Source: Pyropia haitanensis
Lineage: Eukaryota > Rhodophyta > Bangiophyceae > Bangiales > Bangiaceae
Direction of reading: 5' to 3'
Length of the DNA: 64,000 bases
Assembly: GCA_008729055.1 (NCBI GenBank)
Contig: SDUX01000002.1
Coordinates: forward strand, 6,115,485-6,179,484
Below are positions 25,696-35,984 of this stretch, piece by piece. The first letter of the stretch is position 1; every line of letters begins with the position of its first letter. The notes beneath the pieces were generated by a model that was not told the DNA's origin, searched no databases, and saw only the letters and a list, made by a program, of their open reading frames with translations. A program made the position numbers and the translations under genes.

Positions 25696-26935
25696 GGCGA
25701 CGGCCGCGGCGGCAAGGGGTGGGGCGGCGGGGATGAAAGGCGGAGCGGGGGCGAGGGGGACGGGAGGGGGGGGGGGGCGTGGGGGGGCGCGCGGGTGGGG
25801 CGGAGAAAAAGTTTGACAGAGCGGGGGCGCGCGGGTGCGTGGCAGCCGATGGCAACAGGGCCGAGGGGGGGGGGGCGGCCGCGTCTGATAACGACGCCCG
25901 CTACGCTCGGCGACAACAGCCAGACGGGCGCGCGGGGGGGGTGACCCGGACACGGCGCGCGACCGCGGCGGCCGTGGAAGGTGCCACTTGCTCGACGGGC
26001 GCCCACGCTGCCACAGGGGCCGCCGCGGCGGGGCCGGGCGGCCGGCGGCGGCGATGCCCCCACGCCGGCAGGGCGAAGGTGCCCACCACAACGGGCGGCC
26101 AACGACGGCTACCTCCGCGGGCGGGACACGTGCACCCGCCACGTGAGGAGCACGCCCCCCGTCCAGCGGGCGCTCTGGGCGGGGGCGCCGGGCCAATGCC
26201 GAGCGGGGGTGCAAACCGTGTGTCAGGCCAAGCGATGCAAGCTGCTGCCGCGCATGCAGCAGGTCTGTATACACAACAACGTACTGTATTGTACAGGAAC
26301 ATCTGTGTAAAGAACGCGATGAAAAGCGCGCACACCTTGCTCGTCGCGTGTGCCGCGCGGCACGTTTGCAGGTCGCGGTCTGCTTGGCAAGTCTTCCCTC
26401 TGCTCGCTCCCCCTCCCCTTTGACCCCCCTGCCCCCCCCCCCCGTCCTCCGCCCCACTCTCCTCCACCCTTCCCCCCCCCCCCCCTTAGCGCCACATTAT
26501 GACGCCCCTAAGCGACGCATCCTCCACGATGACGCCCCCCCCCAGCGGCGTGGAGACCGGCTGCCGCGGACAATGGCGGCCAAGCGACTCGCGAGCGGAG
26601 AGCGCGGGCGGCACGGCCCAAGCGAGGGGCGGCGGGAGGCGGCAGAGCGGGGGTGGCCGCCGACCGCTAGGGGCACCGCTGGCGGTGCCATGGGAGGGGC
26701 GCGAGGCCGGGGGGGGGGAGGGGGGGGGAGAGCGCCGTGCCGCCCCCGCCGCCGCGCCGCGCACCGCCGCGGCAGCGGCGGCGGCGGCCGCCGCGGTGGC
26801 CGCCCGCCGCCACCGGTGGCGGCGGCACGCGGCGGCCTTGGCCGGCGGCGGCGGGGTGGCCCCCCGGCGGGCGGCCGCCGCGGGTGCGCCCCGACCCCGC
26901 GGCGCGGCCGCGGCCGCGGCCGCGGCCAGCGCACC

Positions 26936-26987
<52 letters not shown>

Positions 26988-27967
26988 ACCCCGTGGCGTG
27001 GCCCGCGGCGGGGCTGCTGCCGTCCACGCTGGCGGGCGTGGCGGCGGGCGGGCTGCCGCCGCCGCCGCGGTCGGCAGCCGCCACGGCCGCTGCCGCTGCC
27101 GCTGCTCGCCGTCGCCGCGCCTGCTGCCGCCGCCGATGCCGCCGCCGCTGCCGCTGCCGCCGCCGCTGCTACTGCCGCCGCCGTTGGCGTGCCGGCCGCG
27201 ACGCAGCCGCCTCGGCCGGGGGCTGCGCCGCTCCTCCCCCGCCCCCCCCCCCCCCCTCCCCCCCGCCAGGAGCGCCGCCACCATCCAATGCAAGTGAGCT
27301 GGCGCCGCCCCCCTTCCCCGCCCGTCCCCCCGTCCCGCCCGCCGCTGTTACCGCCGCCGCCCCGGCCGCACACGCCCCGTGGCGGGTGCCGCGGGCGGGG
27401 CGGCGGCGGAGAGCGCCGCAGCACGCCACGGCGGACCCCCCCCCCACGGCGGCACCCGCCCACCGCCGGGCCGGGGCGGCACGTGGTGGCCGCGCGGGCC
27501 ACCCACCGCCGCGCCCGCGGGGCAGGGGGGGCGCCCGGCTCGGCGCGTATCCCGGCGGCAACCGAGGCAGGGGCGGTGGCCGCCTGCGGGGGGGGAAGGG
27601 GGGCAGCGGCGGCCCAGGCGGGGGGGGCGGCAGCGTGGCGGCGACGGCTGCCGCTGCCGCCGCCGCCGCGCTGCCGCCGCCGCCGCCGCCGTCGACGGCG
27701 GCGGTGGTAGCGGGCGTCCGCCCCCCACCGCGGGGCCAGACGCGCCCGCACGCGGGGGTTGCACACGCGCCCGCCGCCGCCCGCACGCGCTGCGCCGCCA
27801 CCGCCGCCGCCGTCACCACCGCCGCCGCCGCCGCCCACCCGCCGGCGCCCGCCGTTGCGGGGGGGACACCCGCCGCCGCTCCCATCGGCGCCACCCGCCA
27901 CAGTCGCGACGGGGGACAGGAGGCCGCGCGAGACAGACAGCGCACAAAGATTCACCACGGGGCAGGG
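25696..27967. other. spacer with low-complexity open frames
   Basis: 25696-25830 is the pyrimidine-rich leader of the SDR gene (minus strand). 26200-26330 is AT-richer. 26500-27950 is extremely GC-rich and carries long Ala/Gly/Pro/Arg frames on both strands; none shows a motif and none can be preferred. A Gly/Ala-rich protein on the minus strand is possible but unsupported. Confidence 0.35.
26937..26986. repeat. (GGC)n triplet repeat
   Basis: About 50 bases of uninterrupted GGC units in the low-complexity stretch between the SDR and ankyrin genes. Confidence 0.85.
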
Positions 27968-30900
27968 TCACTCGGCTGGAGCAGCAGCAGCAGTACCGAC
28001 GGCGGGCGAACCCGCCTGGGCCACGGATAGTTCCTCCCCAACGACGGCGACCTGTGCCAGAGGCACAGGTTCTGCGGAACTATGTGCTTCACGCGTGCCA
28101 CACAGGCTCTTCCACAAGAAGCGCATCCGCAGCTGCAGCAGCTTCCAGGCCGTGCCGTAGCCCCACCTCGCTCGAGCCACGGACAGGGGTGATGCCCTCC
28201 GAGACAGCCACAACACAGAGCGGAAGTTGACCGAGGCGCCCTTGTCAATGAGGAGCTCTGCCACGTTCATGACCTCGCGGCGGAACCGCTCCGAAGCCGC
28301 GTCGGGGATCACGTCTTGCGGTTCACCGCAGGGTGCGTACACCGCGTAGTAGAGCGGCGTGTTGCCTTCGTCGTCGCGCGCCGTAATGCGCGCCTTCTTT
28401 TTCAGAAGAACCAACGCCGCCTCGGGCTGTCGATTGATCGCGGCGACGTGGAGCGCCGTCGCACCACAGCCGTCCACCTTGTGCATGTCGGCCCCTCGCT
28501 CAATAAGCAGTTGCACCATGTCGCAGTGCCCAGACTCGCACGCGAGGTGCAGCGGCGTCTGTCCGTGCACATTGTGCGCGTCAATGAGCCTCTCGCCGCG
28601 GTCCAGGAGAAACCGTGCCGCCCGCATCCGTCCGCTACCAGCTGCCAGATGTAACGGCGTGTTGCCAAAACGACAGGTCATTGTAGCAGACAATGACCCG
28701 TGCGCGGCATCGTCGGCGCCATCCGACTCGGTCGTGGAGACGCCGTGGTGCCCACTAGACCCGCTGCCGCTGCTGGTCGGCGGCGGCAGCAAGGCGCGTA
28801 AGACATCGACTTGATCATACAACGCCGCGGCGTGCACTGCGGAATGCCCAATGCAGTTGCCTTGTGCGGCGTCCCCACCAGCTCGCATGAGGGCCTGCAG
28901 AGCCGCCACCTCACCATTGAAACTCGCAAAACACAACGGCGTCATACCAAGATGCGACACGGCAGACACGACCGCCCCTTTCTCCACCAGCAGCTCCACC
29001 ACCTCAAGCTTCCCGTACAACGCCGCCACGTGCAGCGCCGTCCAGCCATCGATCTCAGCTGCCGCCATGTCTGCCCCCCTGTCCACCAGCAGCTCCACCA
29101 CCGCACGGTGCCCGTTCAACGCCGCCACGTGCAGCGCCGTCCAGTCCTCGTCATCGGTTGCCGCCATGTCTGCCCCCCTGTCCACCAGCAGCTCCACCAC
29201 CGCACGGTGCCCGTTCAACGCCGCCAGCTGCAGCGCCGTCCAGCCGTCCTTGTCGGTTGCCGCCATGTCCGCCCCCCTGTCCACCAGCAGCTCCACCACC
29301 GCACGGTGCCCGTTCCACGCTGACCGATGCAGCGCCGTCCAGTCCTCGTTATCGGTTGCCGCCATGTCTGCCCCCCTGTCCACCAGCAGCTCCACCACCG
29401 CACGGTGCCCGTTCCACGCGGACTGATGCAGCGCCGTCCAGTCCTCGTTATCGGTTGCCGCCATGTCTGCCCCCCTGTCCACCAGCAGCTCCACCACCGC
29501 ACGGTGCCCGTTCCACGCGGACCGATGCAGCGCCGTCCAGTCCTCGTTATCGGTTGCCGCCATGTCTGCCCCCCTGTCCACCAGCAGCTCCACCACCGCA
29601 CGGTGCCCGCTGCACGCTGACCGATGCAGCGCCGTCCAGTCCTCGTTATCGGTTGCCGCCATGTCTGCCCCCCTGTCCACCAGCAGCTCCACCACCGCAC
29701 GGTGCCCGTTCAACGCGGACCCATGCAGCGCCGTCCAGCCGTCCTTGTCGGTTGCCGCCATGTCCGCCCCCCTGTCCACCAGCAGCTCCACCACCGCACG
29801 GTGCCCGTTCCACGCTGACCGATGCAGCGCCGTCCAGTCCTCGTTATCGGTTGCCGCCATGTCTGCCCCCCTGTCCACCAGCAGCTCCACCACCGCACGG
29901 TGCCCGTTCCACGCGGACTGATGCAGCGCCGTCCAGCCATCGATCTCAGCTGCCGCCACGTCCGCCCCCCTGTCCACCAGCAGCTCCACCACCGCACGGT
30001 GCCCGTTCGACGCGGACCCATGCAGCGCCGTCCAGCCGTCCTTGTCGGTTGCCGCCATGTCCGCCCCCCTGTCCACCAGCAGCTCCACCACCGCACGGTG
30101 CCCGCTGCACGCTGACCGATGCAGCGCCGTCCAGTCCTCGTTATCGGTTGCCGCCATGTCTGCCCCCCTGTCCACCAGCAGCTCCACCACCGCACGGTGC
30201 CCGCTGCACGCTGACCGATGCAGCGCCGTCCAGTCCTCGTTATCGGTTGCCGCCATGTCTGCCCCCCTGTCCACCAGCAGCTCCACCACCGCACGGTGCC
30301 CGTTCGACGCCGCCAGCTGCAGCGCCGTCCAGCCGTCCTTGTCGGTTGCCGCCATGTCCGCCCCCCTGTCCACCAGCAGCTCAACCACCGCACGGTGCCC
30401 GCTGCACGCGGACCCATGGAGCGCTGTCCAGCCGTCCTCGTCGGTTGCCGCCATGTCCGCCCCCCTGTCCACCAGCAGCTCCACCACCGCACGGTGCCCG
30501 TTCCACGCTGACCGATGCAGCGCCGTCCAGTCCTCGTTGTCAGTTGCCACAATGTCCGCCCCCCTGTCCACCAGCAGCTCCACCACCGCATGGTGCCCGT
30601 TCCACGCCGCCAGGTGTAGCGCGCGCATGCCGGTCTTGTCGGTTGCCGCCATGTCCCCCCTGTTGTCAACGAGCGGCTCCACCACGTCGGCTGTCGTTGC
30701 GTCCCCGTTCGACCGCAGCATCCGCACGACGAGCGCCGCATTTCCGGCCAGCGCCGCCACGTGCAAGGGCGTCCAGCCAAACCGGTCGCGCTGGTCCCCG
30801 TCGGCGGCCGTCCGCAACGACGCGGCCGCCGCCTCCACTTGACCCTCCCAAGCTTGCAGGTGCACAGGCGCCCACCCGAGGTGGTCCGCGTTCGCCACCG

Positions 30901-31171
30901 GGTCGACGCCCAGCGTCAGCAGCGCGGCCACCGTCGTCGACCGGCCGGCTAGAGCCGCCAGCTGAATGGGCGTCTCCCCCGCAGCGTTGCGCGCATCCAG
31001 AGGCGCGCCCGCCTCTGCCAAGACGCGAACGCTCTTGGTGTGTCCGCCCGCGGCGGCCACGTGCACGGGGGCGTTGCCCGCCGCGTCGAGCGGGCGGCAC
31101 AGCGCGGCCGGGTCGGCCTCAATCAGCCGGCGTACGGCGAAAGCCCGCCCGTCCTTGATCGCCTCCTCCAT
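27968..31171 (-). CDS. ankyrin-repeat protein with a homogenised 16-module array
   Basis: This encodes 1067 residues from the ATG at 31171 (MEEAIKDGRAFAVRRLIEAD). Ankyrin repeats are protein-binding scaffolds; no catalytic domain is seen. Residues about 1-190 are ordinary, diverged repeats. They are followed by 16 almost identical 33-residue modules built on GHRAVVELLVDRGADMAATD, then diverged repeats (KLEVVELLVEKGA; GNTPLHLAAGSGR; GQTPLHLACESGH; ATALHVAAINRQ; GNTPLYYAVYAP). The C-terminal ~110 residues are not repeats; they contain a basic, aromatic patch (AWKLLQLRMRFLWKSLCG) and an Ala-rich end. There is no signal peptide or clear membrane span, so it is probably cytosolic. The frame extends upstream of 31171 but without ATG. 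The module array is described separately. Confidence 0.95.
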   Translation of the reverse strand: MEEAIKDGRAFAVRRLIEADPAALCRPLDAAGNAPVHVAAAGGHTKSVRVLAEAGAPLDARNAAGETPIQLAALAGRSTTVAALLTLGVDPVANADHLGWAPVHLQAWEGQVEAAAASLRTAADGDQRDRFGWTPLHVAALAGNAALVVRMLRSNGDATTADVVEPLVDNRGDMAATDKTGMRALHLAAWNGHHAVVELLVDRGADIVATDNEDWTALHRSAWNGHRAVVELLVDRGADMAATDEDGWTALHGSACSGHRAVVELLVDRGADMAATDKDGWTALQLAASNGHRAVVELLVDRGADMAATDNEDWTALHRSACSGHRAVVELLVDRGADMAATDNEDWTALHRSACSGHRAVVELLVDRGADMAATDKDGWTALHGSASNGHRAVVELLVDRGADVAAAEIDGWTALHQSAWNGHRAVVELLVDRGADMAATDNEDWTALHRSAWNGHRAVVELLVDRGADMAATDKDGWTALHGSALNGHRAVVELLVDRGADMAATDNEDWTALHRSACSGHRAVVELLVDRGADMAATDNEDWTALHRSAWNGHRAVVELLVDRGADMAATDNEDWTALHQSAWNGHRAVVELLVDRGADMAATDNEDWTALHRSAWNGHRAVVELLVDRGADMAATDKDGWTALQLAALNGHRAVVELLVDRGADMAATDDEDWTALHVAALNGHRAVVELLVDRGADMAAAEIDGWTALHVAALYGKLEVVELLVEKGAVVSAVSHLGMTPLCFASFNGEVAALQALMRAGGDAAQGNCIGHSAVHAAALYDQVDVLRALLPPPTSSGSGSSGHHGVSTTESDGADDAAHGSLSATMTCRFGNTPLHLAAGSGRMRAARFLLDRGERLIDAHNVHGQTPLHLACESGHCDMVQLLIERGADMHKVDGCGATALHVAAINRQPEAALVLLKKKARITARDDEGNTPLYYAVYAPCGEPQDVIPDAASERFRREVMNVAELLIDKGASVNFRSVLWLSRRASPLSVARARWGYGTAWKLLQLRMRFLWKSLCGTREAHSSAEPVPLAQVAVVGEELSVAQAGSPAVGTAAAAPAE
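29040..30640 (-). repeat. tandem array of sixteen 99-bp ankyrin modules
   Basis: Sixteen in-frame units of 99 bases encode GHRAVVELLVDRGAD plus a loop and helix start. The framework half is nearly invariant in DNA as well as protein. Differences are confined to a few positions: the loop (DNED, DKDG, DEDG, DDED or EIDG), then WTALH or WTALQ, then R, G, Q, V or L plus S/A, then A-WN, A-CS, A-SN or A-LN. Near identity at synonymous sites implies recent unequal crossing-over or gene conversion. Confidence 0.93.
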
Positions 31172-32004
31172 CGTCGGACACGTCAGCCCGCGGCGACGCG
31201 CGCGAACCCAGCCAGGGTCGATACGCCCTCCCGCCTCCCCCCCCCCCCCACCAACCCCCGGCCTCGACACAGGCACGGGAGCCGTCCAACGTCCCCACCA
31301 CCGTCACGCCGCGGCGGCACCTACCGTCGGGGACGGCGCACAAACACGGGGCTGCAGCGGGAACGGCGCGCGCACACGGGGCAGCGGTGGCAACGGCGTG
31401 CGGGTGCGCCCGCAGCACGCAGACTGGGCGCGCGCCCGCCGCCGTGGCGGGCCACTACGGGACACACCCAAAAGGGGGGGGGGCCGCCGCAGCCGGCCAT
31501 TGTCGCCGTCGCTGCCGCCCGCGCGCGTGGCCCCGCGCGGGCGCTCCCGCCAGGCGCGTCGGCAGCCCACGCGGGCGGCCAACAAGGACCCGCGGACAGC
31601 GCACGGGCGGGCCCCGCCCGTGGCACCGCGCCCGCGGCCGCCAGCGCATTGGCCGTGGGCGGCGCGTCGGGAGCAGCGACGCCGAATCGGCGCACGCGGT
31701 CCCCAACATCCCGACTCCCGGGCGACCCGCCACCGGCCGCTCCCCCCGCGGCGACGGCCGCCGCCGTCGTGACGCGCGCCGTCGTGACGCTCGCCGTTGG
31801 GGGCGGAAGCCGCGAGCAGAGGGAGGTGGAGGTGCGGCGTGGACGGGGGGGGTGTTGCCGCGCCGGCCGCCTCGCCGCCGCCGTGGCGGGGGCTCGCCGC
31901 CGCGCGGCCGCCGCGGCGACCGCCGCGGCCCACGCGGTGGCCGTGTGTGGCGCGGCCGCCGTGGCGGCCGCCGCTGCCGCCGAGAGACACGGGGCAGGGC
32001 GACG

Positions 32005-32039
<35 letters not shown>

Positions 32040-32157
32040 GGCTGCCGCCCGCTGGACGCGGCGGCACCCCGCGGCGGCGGCTGTGGCTGCCGCACCGGCC
32101 GCGGCGACCGCCCGCGGCGGCGGCGTGGGCCACAACGACGCCCGCCGCGGCGGCGCA

Positions 32158-32191
<34 letters not shown>

Positions 32192-33419
32192 CGACAGTGG
32201 CGGCCGACGCGGTGGCGTGCCGCGCGGGCGGCGTGCCGCCGCCGCGCCCGGCGCTGCGACCGCCGCCCGACCCCTCCCCCCCCCCGGCTGCGCTGGTGCG
32301 TCGGCTGCATGCCGGTGCGAGGCCCCTTCCATGGCTGCTCCCGCGCGCGCTGCACGCCCCGGTGGGAGCGCCCGCGGGTGTGAGCGGCGGCGGCGATAGG
32401 GAGGGGGAGGGCGCGAGGGGGGGGGTGTGGCCGACCGCCGGGAGGCGCCCGCCGCTCGCGCCGTCCGCCACCGTCGGCGCCGCCAGCCGCGGCGACGCGT
32501 CGGTCGCGGCCGCCGCTGGCGTCGCCGGCGCCGCCGCGGTGGCCGCCCCACCGTCGGCGGCCGGCCGGCCGGCCGGCGCCGCCGGCGGCGGCACCGTGCG
32601 GCCGGCGTCCCCGTCCGCGTCGGCACCGGCGGTGGCAGCGCGTCGCGGCGGGCGGCAGGGCGGTCGCCCCCCCCCCCCCTTGCTCGTAGGAGCGGCGGCG
32701 GCGACGCCCGCCCTGCATCGTCGTTGCGGCCGTCGAGCCGCCGGCGGGGGGGGGGGGGCGGCCGCCACCGGCCGCCCGCGCGCGCGCCGGCGCGGCGGTC
32801 GTGGCGACCGCGGGTGGCTGCCGCCGCGGGTGTGGCCGCTGCTGGCGCGCCGCCCTGGCGCGGTGGCGCGGCCGCCGCGTCGGCGCTGACGCGGCGGGCG
32901 GTGGGTGGGGCGGCGGCCGCTGTTGGGGGGGGGAGGGGTGGAGGGGGGGGGGGGGGGGGGGGGGGGGGTTGGGGCGGTGACGCGGCTCCCGCCGCGGGGG
33001 GTGGAAGCGGCGGTAGCGACGGCGGGGGGGGGGGTGGGGGGAGGCAGCTGCGCAGCGGTAGCGGCCGCCGCGGCGACCGCCGCCGCCGCTGCAGCCGCCG
33101 CCGCTGCTGCTGCAGGCGTCGGCGCGCTCTCGTTGGGTCCCCTTCCCTGTGGCGGCGGGGTCACCCCCCCGCCCGCCCCCGCTGCCATGGTGTGCGCTTG
33201 CCGCCGCCGCCACCGCCGCCGCCGTCGCCGTCGTCGTCACCGCCGACGCCTTCACCGTGCGTCACGGTGGCCGTGGCGGAGGGTGTGGCTGCCGCGTCTT
33301 TGCAGGGAGGAACGTGGAAAAATGGGTGGTTGTCGGCCGGGGGTGTACCGGATACACTCCCCTCCCACCATAGAGGCCCGTAGGGAGGAGTGGCCGTAGG
33401 GTCGGCCGCCGTCTTGCCT
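31172..33419. other. GC-rich low-complexity stretch, possible Ala/Pro-rich gene on the minus strand
   Basis: The longest candidate is on the minus strand at 31455-33188 (577 codons, ATG at 33188, MAAGAGGGVTPP). It is Ala/Pro/Arg-rich, with a more protein-like stretch around 32640-32280 (PAAPAGRPAADGGAAT; ATDASPRLAAPTVADGASGG). A plus-strand frame at 31387-32889 is nearly as good, so the strand cannot be decided. No domain, signal or leader supports either. A G26 run lies within. Confidence 0.25.
32943..32968. repeat. G26 homopolymer
   Basis: Twenty-six consecutive G in a wider G-rich stretch (32930-32968). It is a likely site of assembly or replication slippage. Confidence 0.9.
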
Positions 33420-34155
33420 AGAGGGGTTGGGCGGGCTCGGCTTCCTGGGTGCTGCCGGCCCACATTTCTCCGCCGGCCGACGCCGTCGACCGGGGAGGGG
33501 GGGGAGGTTCGACCTCCCCGGCGAGGGGCACGTCGAGTCTATCGTGGCAGGGTGATGGTCTGGACGTGCGGTCGCCGTTGACGGACCAGACGTGCGTGCC
33601 ATCCCGCTCACCGGCGTGGTCGACAGGTGGGCGGTGTGCGGGGGAGGTCGGAAGGATGAGAGGGCGGGCGGGGCGAGGGACACGGCGGGCCTCGCCGCCC
33701 GTAGCCGACGCGGCGGCACGTCCGCTCTTCGTGGTACGGTTGTGCACGACTCGTGCAGTGTGAAGCAAACACGCTGCACGAGATTGCAGCACGTTGTCGC
33801 TGCGAGCACGGAATTCACAAGAATGTGGTCCACCGGTGCAGATCTCAAGTGTGTGCATGCATGAAAGTGTTTGCAACGTCAGCGTTTCAGTGTTGCGCAT
33901 GCAGTTGTCCACAGATGTCGTGCAACAAACAGGATGCACGGCAAGATTGCGTCTCAGCCGGATGACATTGGCCAGCTTCCGTTCTTATACGAGAAGACGC
34001 GCCCTGAAGAGCTGGTGACCGGCGTTGTGAAGGCAGCGCGCCCAGAGCGCAAGCATTGGCGCTACGGCAAATAGCACGCGTGTGCAGTGCACTGTGGCCC
34101 CCAGCAGCCACACGGGCCACCTTGCACGCATCGACCCGTCCAGTTGGCTGTGCAT
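33420..34155 (+). repeat. dispersed repeat, copy 1 (left part)
   Basis: This stretch matches 35985-36838 in the same orientation at very roughly three-quarters identity by eye. Clear shared blocks include TGGTACGGTTG, GAATTCACAAGAATG versus GAATTCACGAAATG, and the final block ending GTGCAT (34150-34155). It contains a short protein-like frame, DIGQLPFLYEKTRPEELV and AARPERKHWRYGK, ending in TAG at 34071-34073; copy 2 carries a diverged version with a stop in it. The repeat is interrupted at 34155/34156 by the inverted-repeat element and resumes after 37106. Confidence 0.7.
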
Positions 34156-34218
34156 CTAGTGTCTATTCTACCGGAGATGAGGATCAAATGATCCTCACCT
34201 GAGGATCATTTGATCCTC
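34156..34218. repeat. left terminus: TIR plus 18-bp hairpin arms
   Basis: TIR at 34156-34173; perfect inverted repeat with arms 34179-34196 and 34201-34218 and a 4-base loop ACCT. Each arm is itself nearly palindromic (GGATCA..TGATCC), so several alternative folds are possible. The stop codon of the FG-rich frame (minus strand, 34206) falls inside the right arm. Confidence 0.9.
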
Positions 34219-35375
34219 GCCTGACCTGACCAGAAATCGTCGATTCCATGCATCTGAGAGGGTTTTTTGTCCTCCACCAGGCTACGGAGAGCTACAGACG
34301 CAGCCTGAGGGGCGCCCGCGGCGACCGGCGGCCGCGGCGCCGTTCGCAGCGCCGGCGAAGACGACCACAAAGGCGACGACAGGGGCGCCACGAGAGGGGC
34401 GCCAGGCAGAGGCCCCGCCACGGCGGCCAGCGCGCCCGGCGCAGCGAGCGCAGGTGCGCCCGGACCGGGCGCCCCAAACGACGGGCGCGCCACGGCCAGC
34501 ACCACAGCCCCCTGCCCGGTGCCGGTAGGGCGCCGAACACGGGCGCCCGCGGCGCCCCCGCCGGCGGAGGCGTCGGAGTTGCGCCCCCACCCCGCCGCGG
34601 CGGCGTCGTCGCCGGCACAGCCGCCGTCGCCAGTGCCGCCTCCGACCCCTACGCCGGCGTCGACGGCGACGGCTGCGCGGCGGAGGAGGCGGAGGTGACG
34701 GCGCCTCCGCCGGAGGCCAGACCCCCACCCCGTCTCCCTTCGCCGTCGCCGGCGGCGGCAGGAGCGACGAAAAGGGCGAGAAGGCCGCCGGCGGGAAGGG
34801 CGACGGCCCTCCCGGCTTTCCGGCCGCCGGTGGGGCCAACACCCGGCAGCTGCTGCCGCAGCCGCTGCCGGCGGGCGCCGGCGACGCTGCCGCGCGCGAC
34901 GGCGTTCCGCCATTGCCGCTTCCGCTGCCGCTGCCGCTGCCGCTGCCGTTGCCGCCGGCGGCGGCGACGCTGCTCGCTGAAGCCGCCGCGGGGGGCGTGC
35001 CGCCAAAGCGAAATCCCCCCAGCAGGGCCCCCCCAAAGGGCCCCTCCCCGGGGGTGGCCGCCCCGCCGCGCAGGCGCACCCCAAAGGGCGTCCCATACGT
35101 CGAGGGGGTGGCCCCAAACTGCGGCGCCGCCACCACCCCGCCGCAGCCGCCCGCCGTCGGCGTGCCGCCACTGGGGACGCCGCCGCCCACCGGGGCGGCG
35201 CCCGCCCCCGCCCGCGCCGGCGTCTGGGGGGTGCCCCCCGCCGGCGGGGCACCCGCCGCTGCCGTGGCGCGGGGGTGGGCAGAGGGGAAGACCTGTCAAG
35301 GAGGAGGAGGAAACTGGCAACCGTTCGGCTGAGGGGGCCTTTCCCGTAGTCGACCCCCCCTCTGCGCTCCGCCAT
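34206..35375 (-). CDS. FG-repeat-rich protein, nucleoporin-like, fragmented across frames
   Basis: FG nucleoporins line the nuclear pore channel and bind transport receptors. A start is possible at the ATG at 35375 (MAERRGGVDYGKGPLSR). A pyrimidine tract ending TTGACAG near 35296 looks like a splice acceptor. The following frame (about 35295-34690) contains QFGATPSTYGTPFGV, EGPFGGALLGGFRFGG, a Ser/Gly-rich tract and PSPFPPAAFSPFSSLLPPP. A second acceptor-like CCGCGCAG near 34674 leads into the frame ending ARPSFGAPGPGAP, ALRSLVEDKKPSQMHG and a stop at 34206. Three exons or two frameshifts would join them. The whole lies inside the inverted-repeat element and stops within its hairpin, so it may be a captured, truncated copy. 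FG identity rests on a handful of motifs only. Confidence 0.45.
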   Translation of the reverse strand: MAERRGGVDYGKGPLSRTVASFLLLLDRSSPLPTPAPRQRRVPRRRGAPPRRRRGRGRAPPRWAAASPVAARRRRAAAAGWWRRRSLGPPPRRMGRPLGCACAAGRPPPGRGPLGGPCWGDFALAARPPRRLQRAASPPPAATAAAAAAAAEAAMAERRRARQRRRRPPAAAAAAAAGCWPHRRPESREGRRPSRRRPSRPFRRSCRRRRRRRETGWGSGLRRRRRHLRLLRRAAVAVDAGVGVGGGTGDGGCAGDDAAAAGWGRNSDASAGGGAAGARVRRPTGTGQGAVVLAVARPSFGAPGPGAPALAAPGALAAVAGPLPGAPLVAPLSSPLWSSSPALRTAPRPPVAAGAPQAASVALRSLVEDKKPSQMHGIDDFWSGQARIK

Positions 35376-35479
35376 GGTGTGCGGAACCCGCACGCGCCAG
35401 GCTCTCTCTGCTTCTGTGCGTCCGCGGCACGCGGCGGGCGCGCAAGACCTGGCACATGGTGCCGCGGGCGGCGATCCCA

Positions 35480-35513
35480 GCGCAGTGGGGCCATCGGCCA
35501 GTACCTTAGGATC
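35480..35513 (-). repeat. inverted copy of the repeat-end motif
   Basis: On the minus strand this reads ATCCTAAGGTACTGGCC and onward to CCCCACTGCGC. It is closely similar to 36845-36878 and 37109-37142, which are on the plus strand. It marks a third, oppositely oriented copy of the same boundary sequence. Confidence 0.75.
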
Positions 35514-35984
35514 CCAAAATGTGCGTGCATGCACGTGTTTTCGCCAGTTTCAGGCCTCTGGGGACGCCGACGGCCGTGCATTTCACCTCCAATCTCTGCA
35601 CGCAGATGCACGTATTGTGCTCGAGAGCGTTGCAACAGCAGGCAATTGCGTTCACAGACGCACGTGTTTTCGGCAGAACGCACCATTTTCCATGCGCGAT
35701 GCGGCACTGTGCAAAGTCGACAATGCCGAGCTCGACACCCAGCTGGCGCGTTTCGACACGCTTTCACATGCGCATGTTGACACGTCGCTGTGCGATCACC
35801 TGTGCACATGTCGCTTCTCACACCGCACTGTGCCCCCACGTACATCCTCCCCACTTTCACCTTGGTACAGCTACGAGCACATCTTCTACCGTGGCGGGGA
35901 CCGTGATAGCGGGCGGGCTCCATGCGCTTGGTGTATACGGGGACTACGTGCGGATGGCGGAGCGTGGCCGGTCGGGCGGTGACT
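35514..35984. other. element interior, AT-richer, no gene
   Basis: About 470 bases of moderate GC with many TGCA and ACGTG words. The long minus-strand frame crossing it and copy 2 (34649-36838) has no protein features. It may belong to the dispersed repeat. Confidence 0.4.

Noticed and set aside
26348..28030. 560-codon plus-strand frame between SDR and ankyrin genes
   Set aside because: Arg/Ala/Pro translation of simple sequence; the opposite strand is equally open, with no motif on either.
29040..30640. CRISPR-like regular repeats
   Set aside because: Units are contiguous, in frame and encode ankyrin modules; there are no spacers.
29158..31158. 666-codon plus-strand Pro/Cys-rich frame with periodic sequence
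   Set aside because: It is the complement of the ankyrin array; the periodicity comes from the 99-bp modules.
33487..33515. GGAGGTTCGACCTCC as a tRNA T arm
   Set aside because: It forms a simple hairpin with a loop too short for a T arm, inside the dispersed repeat.
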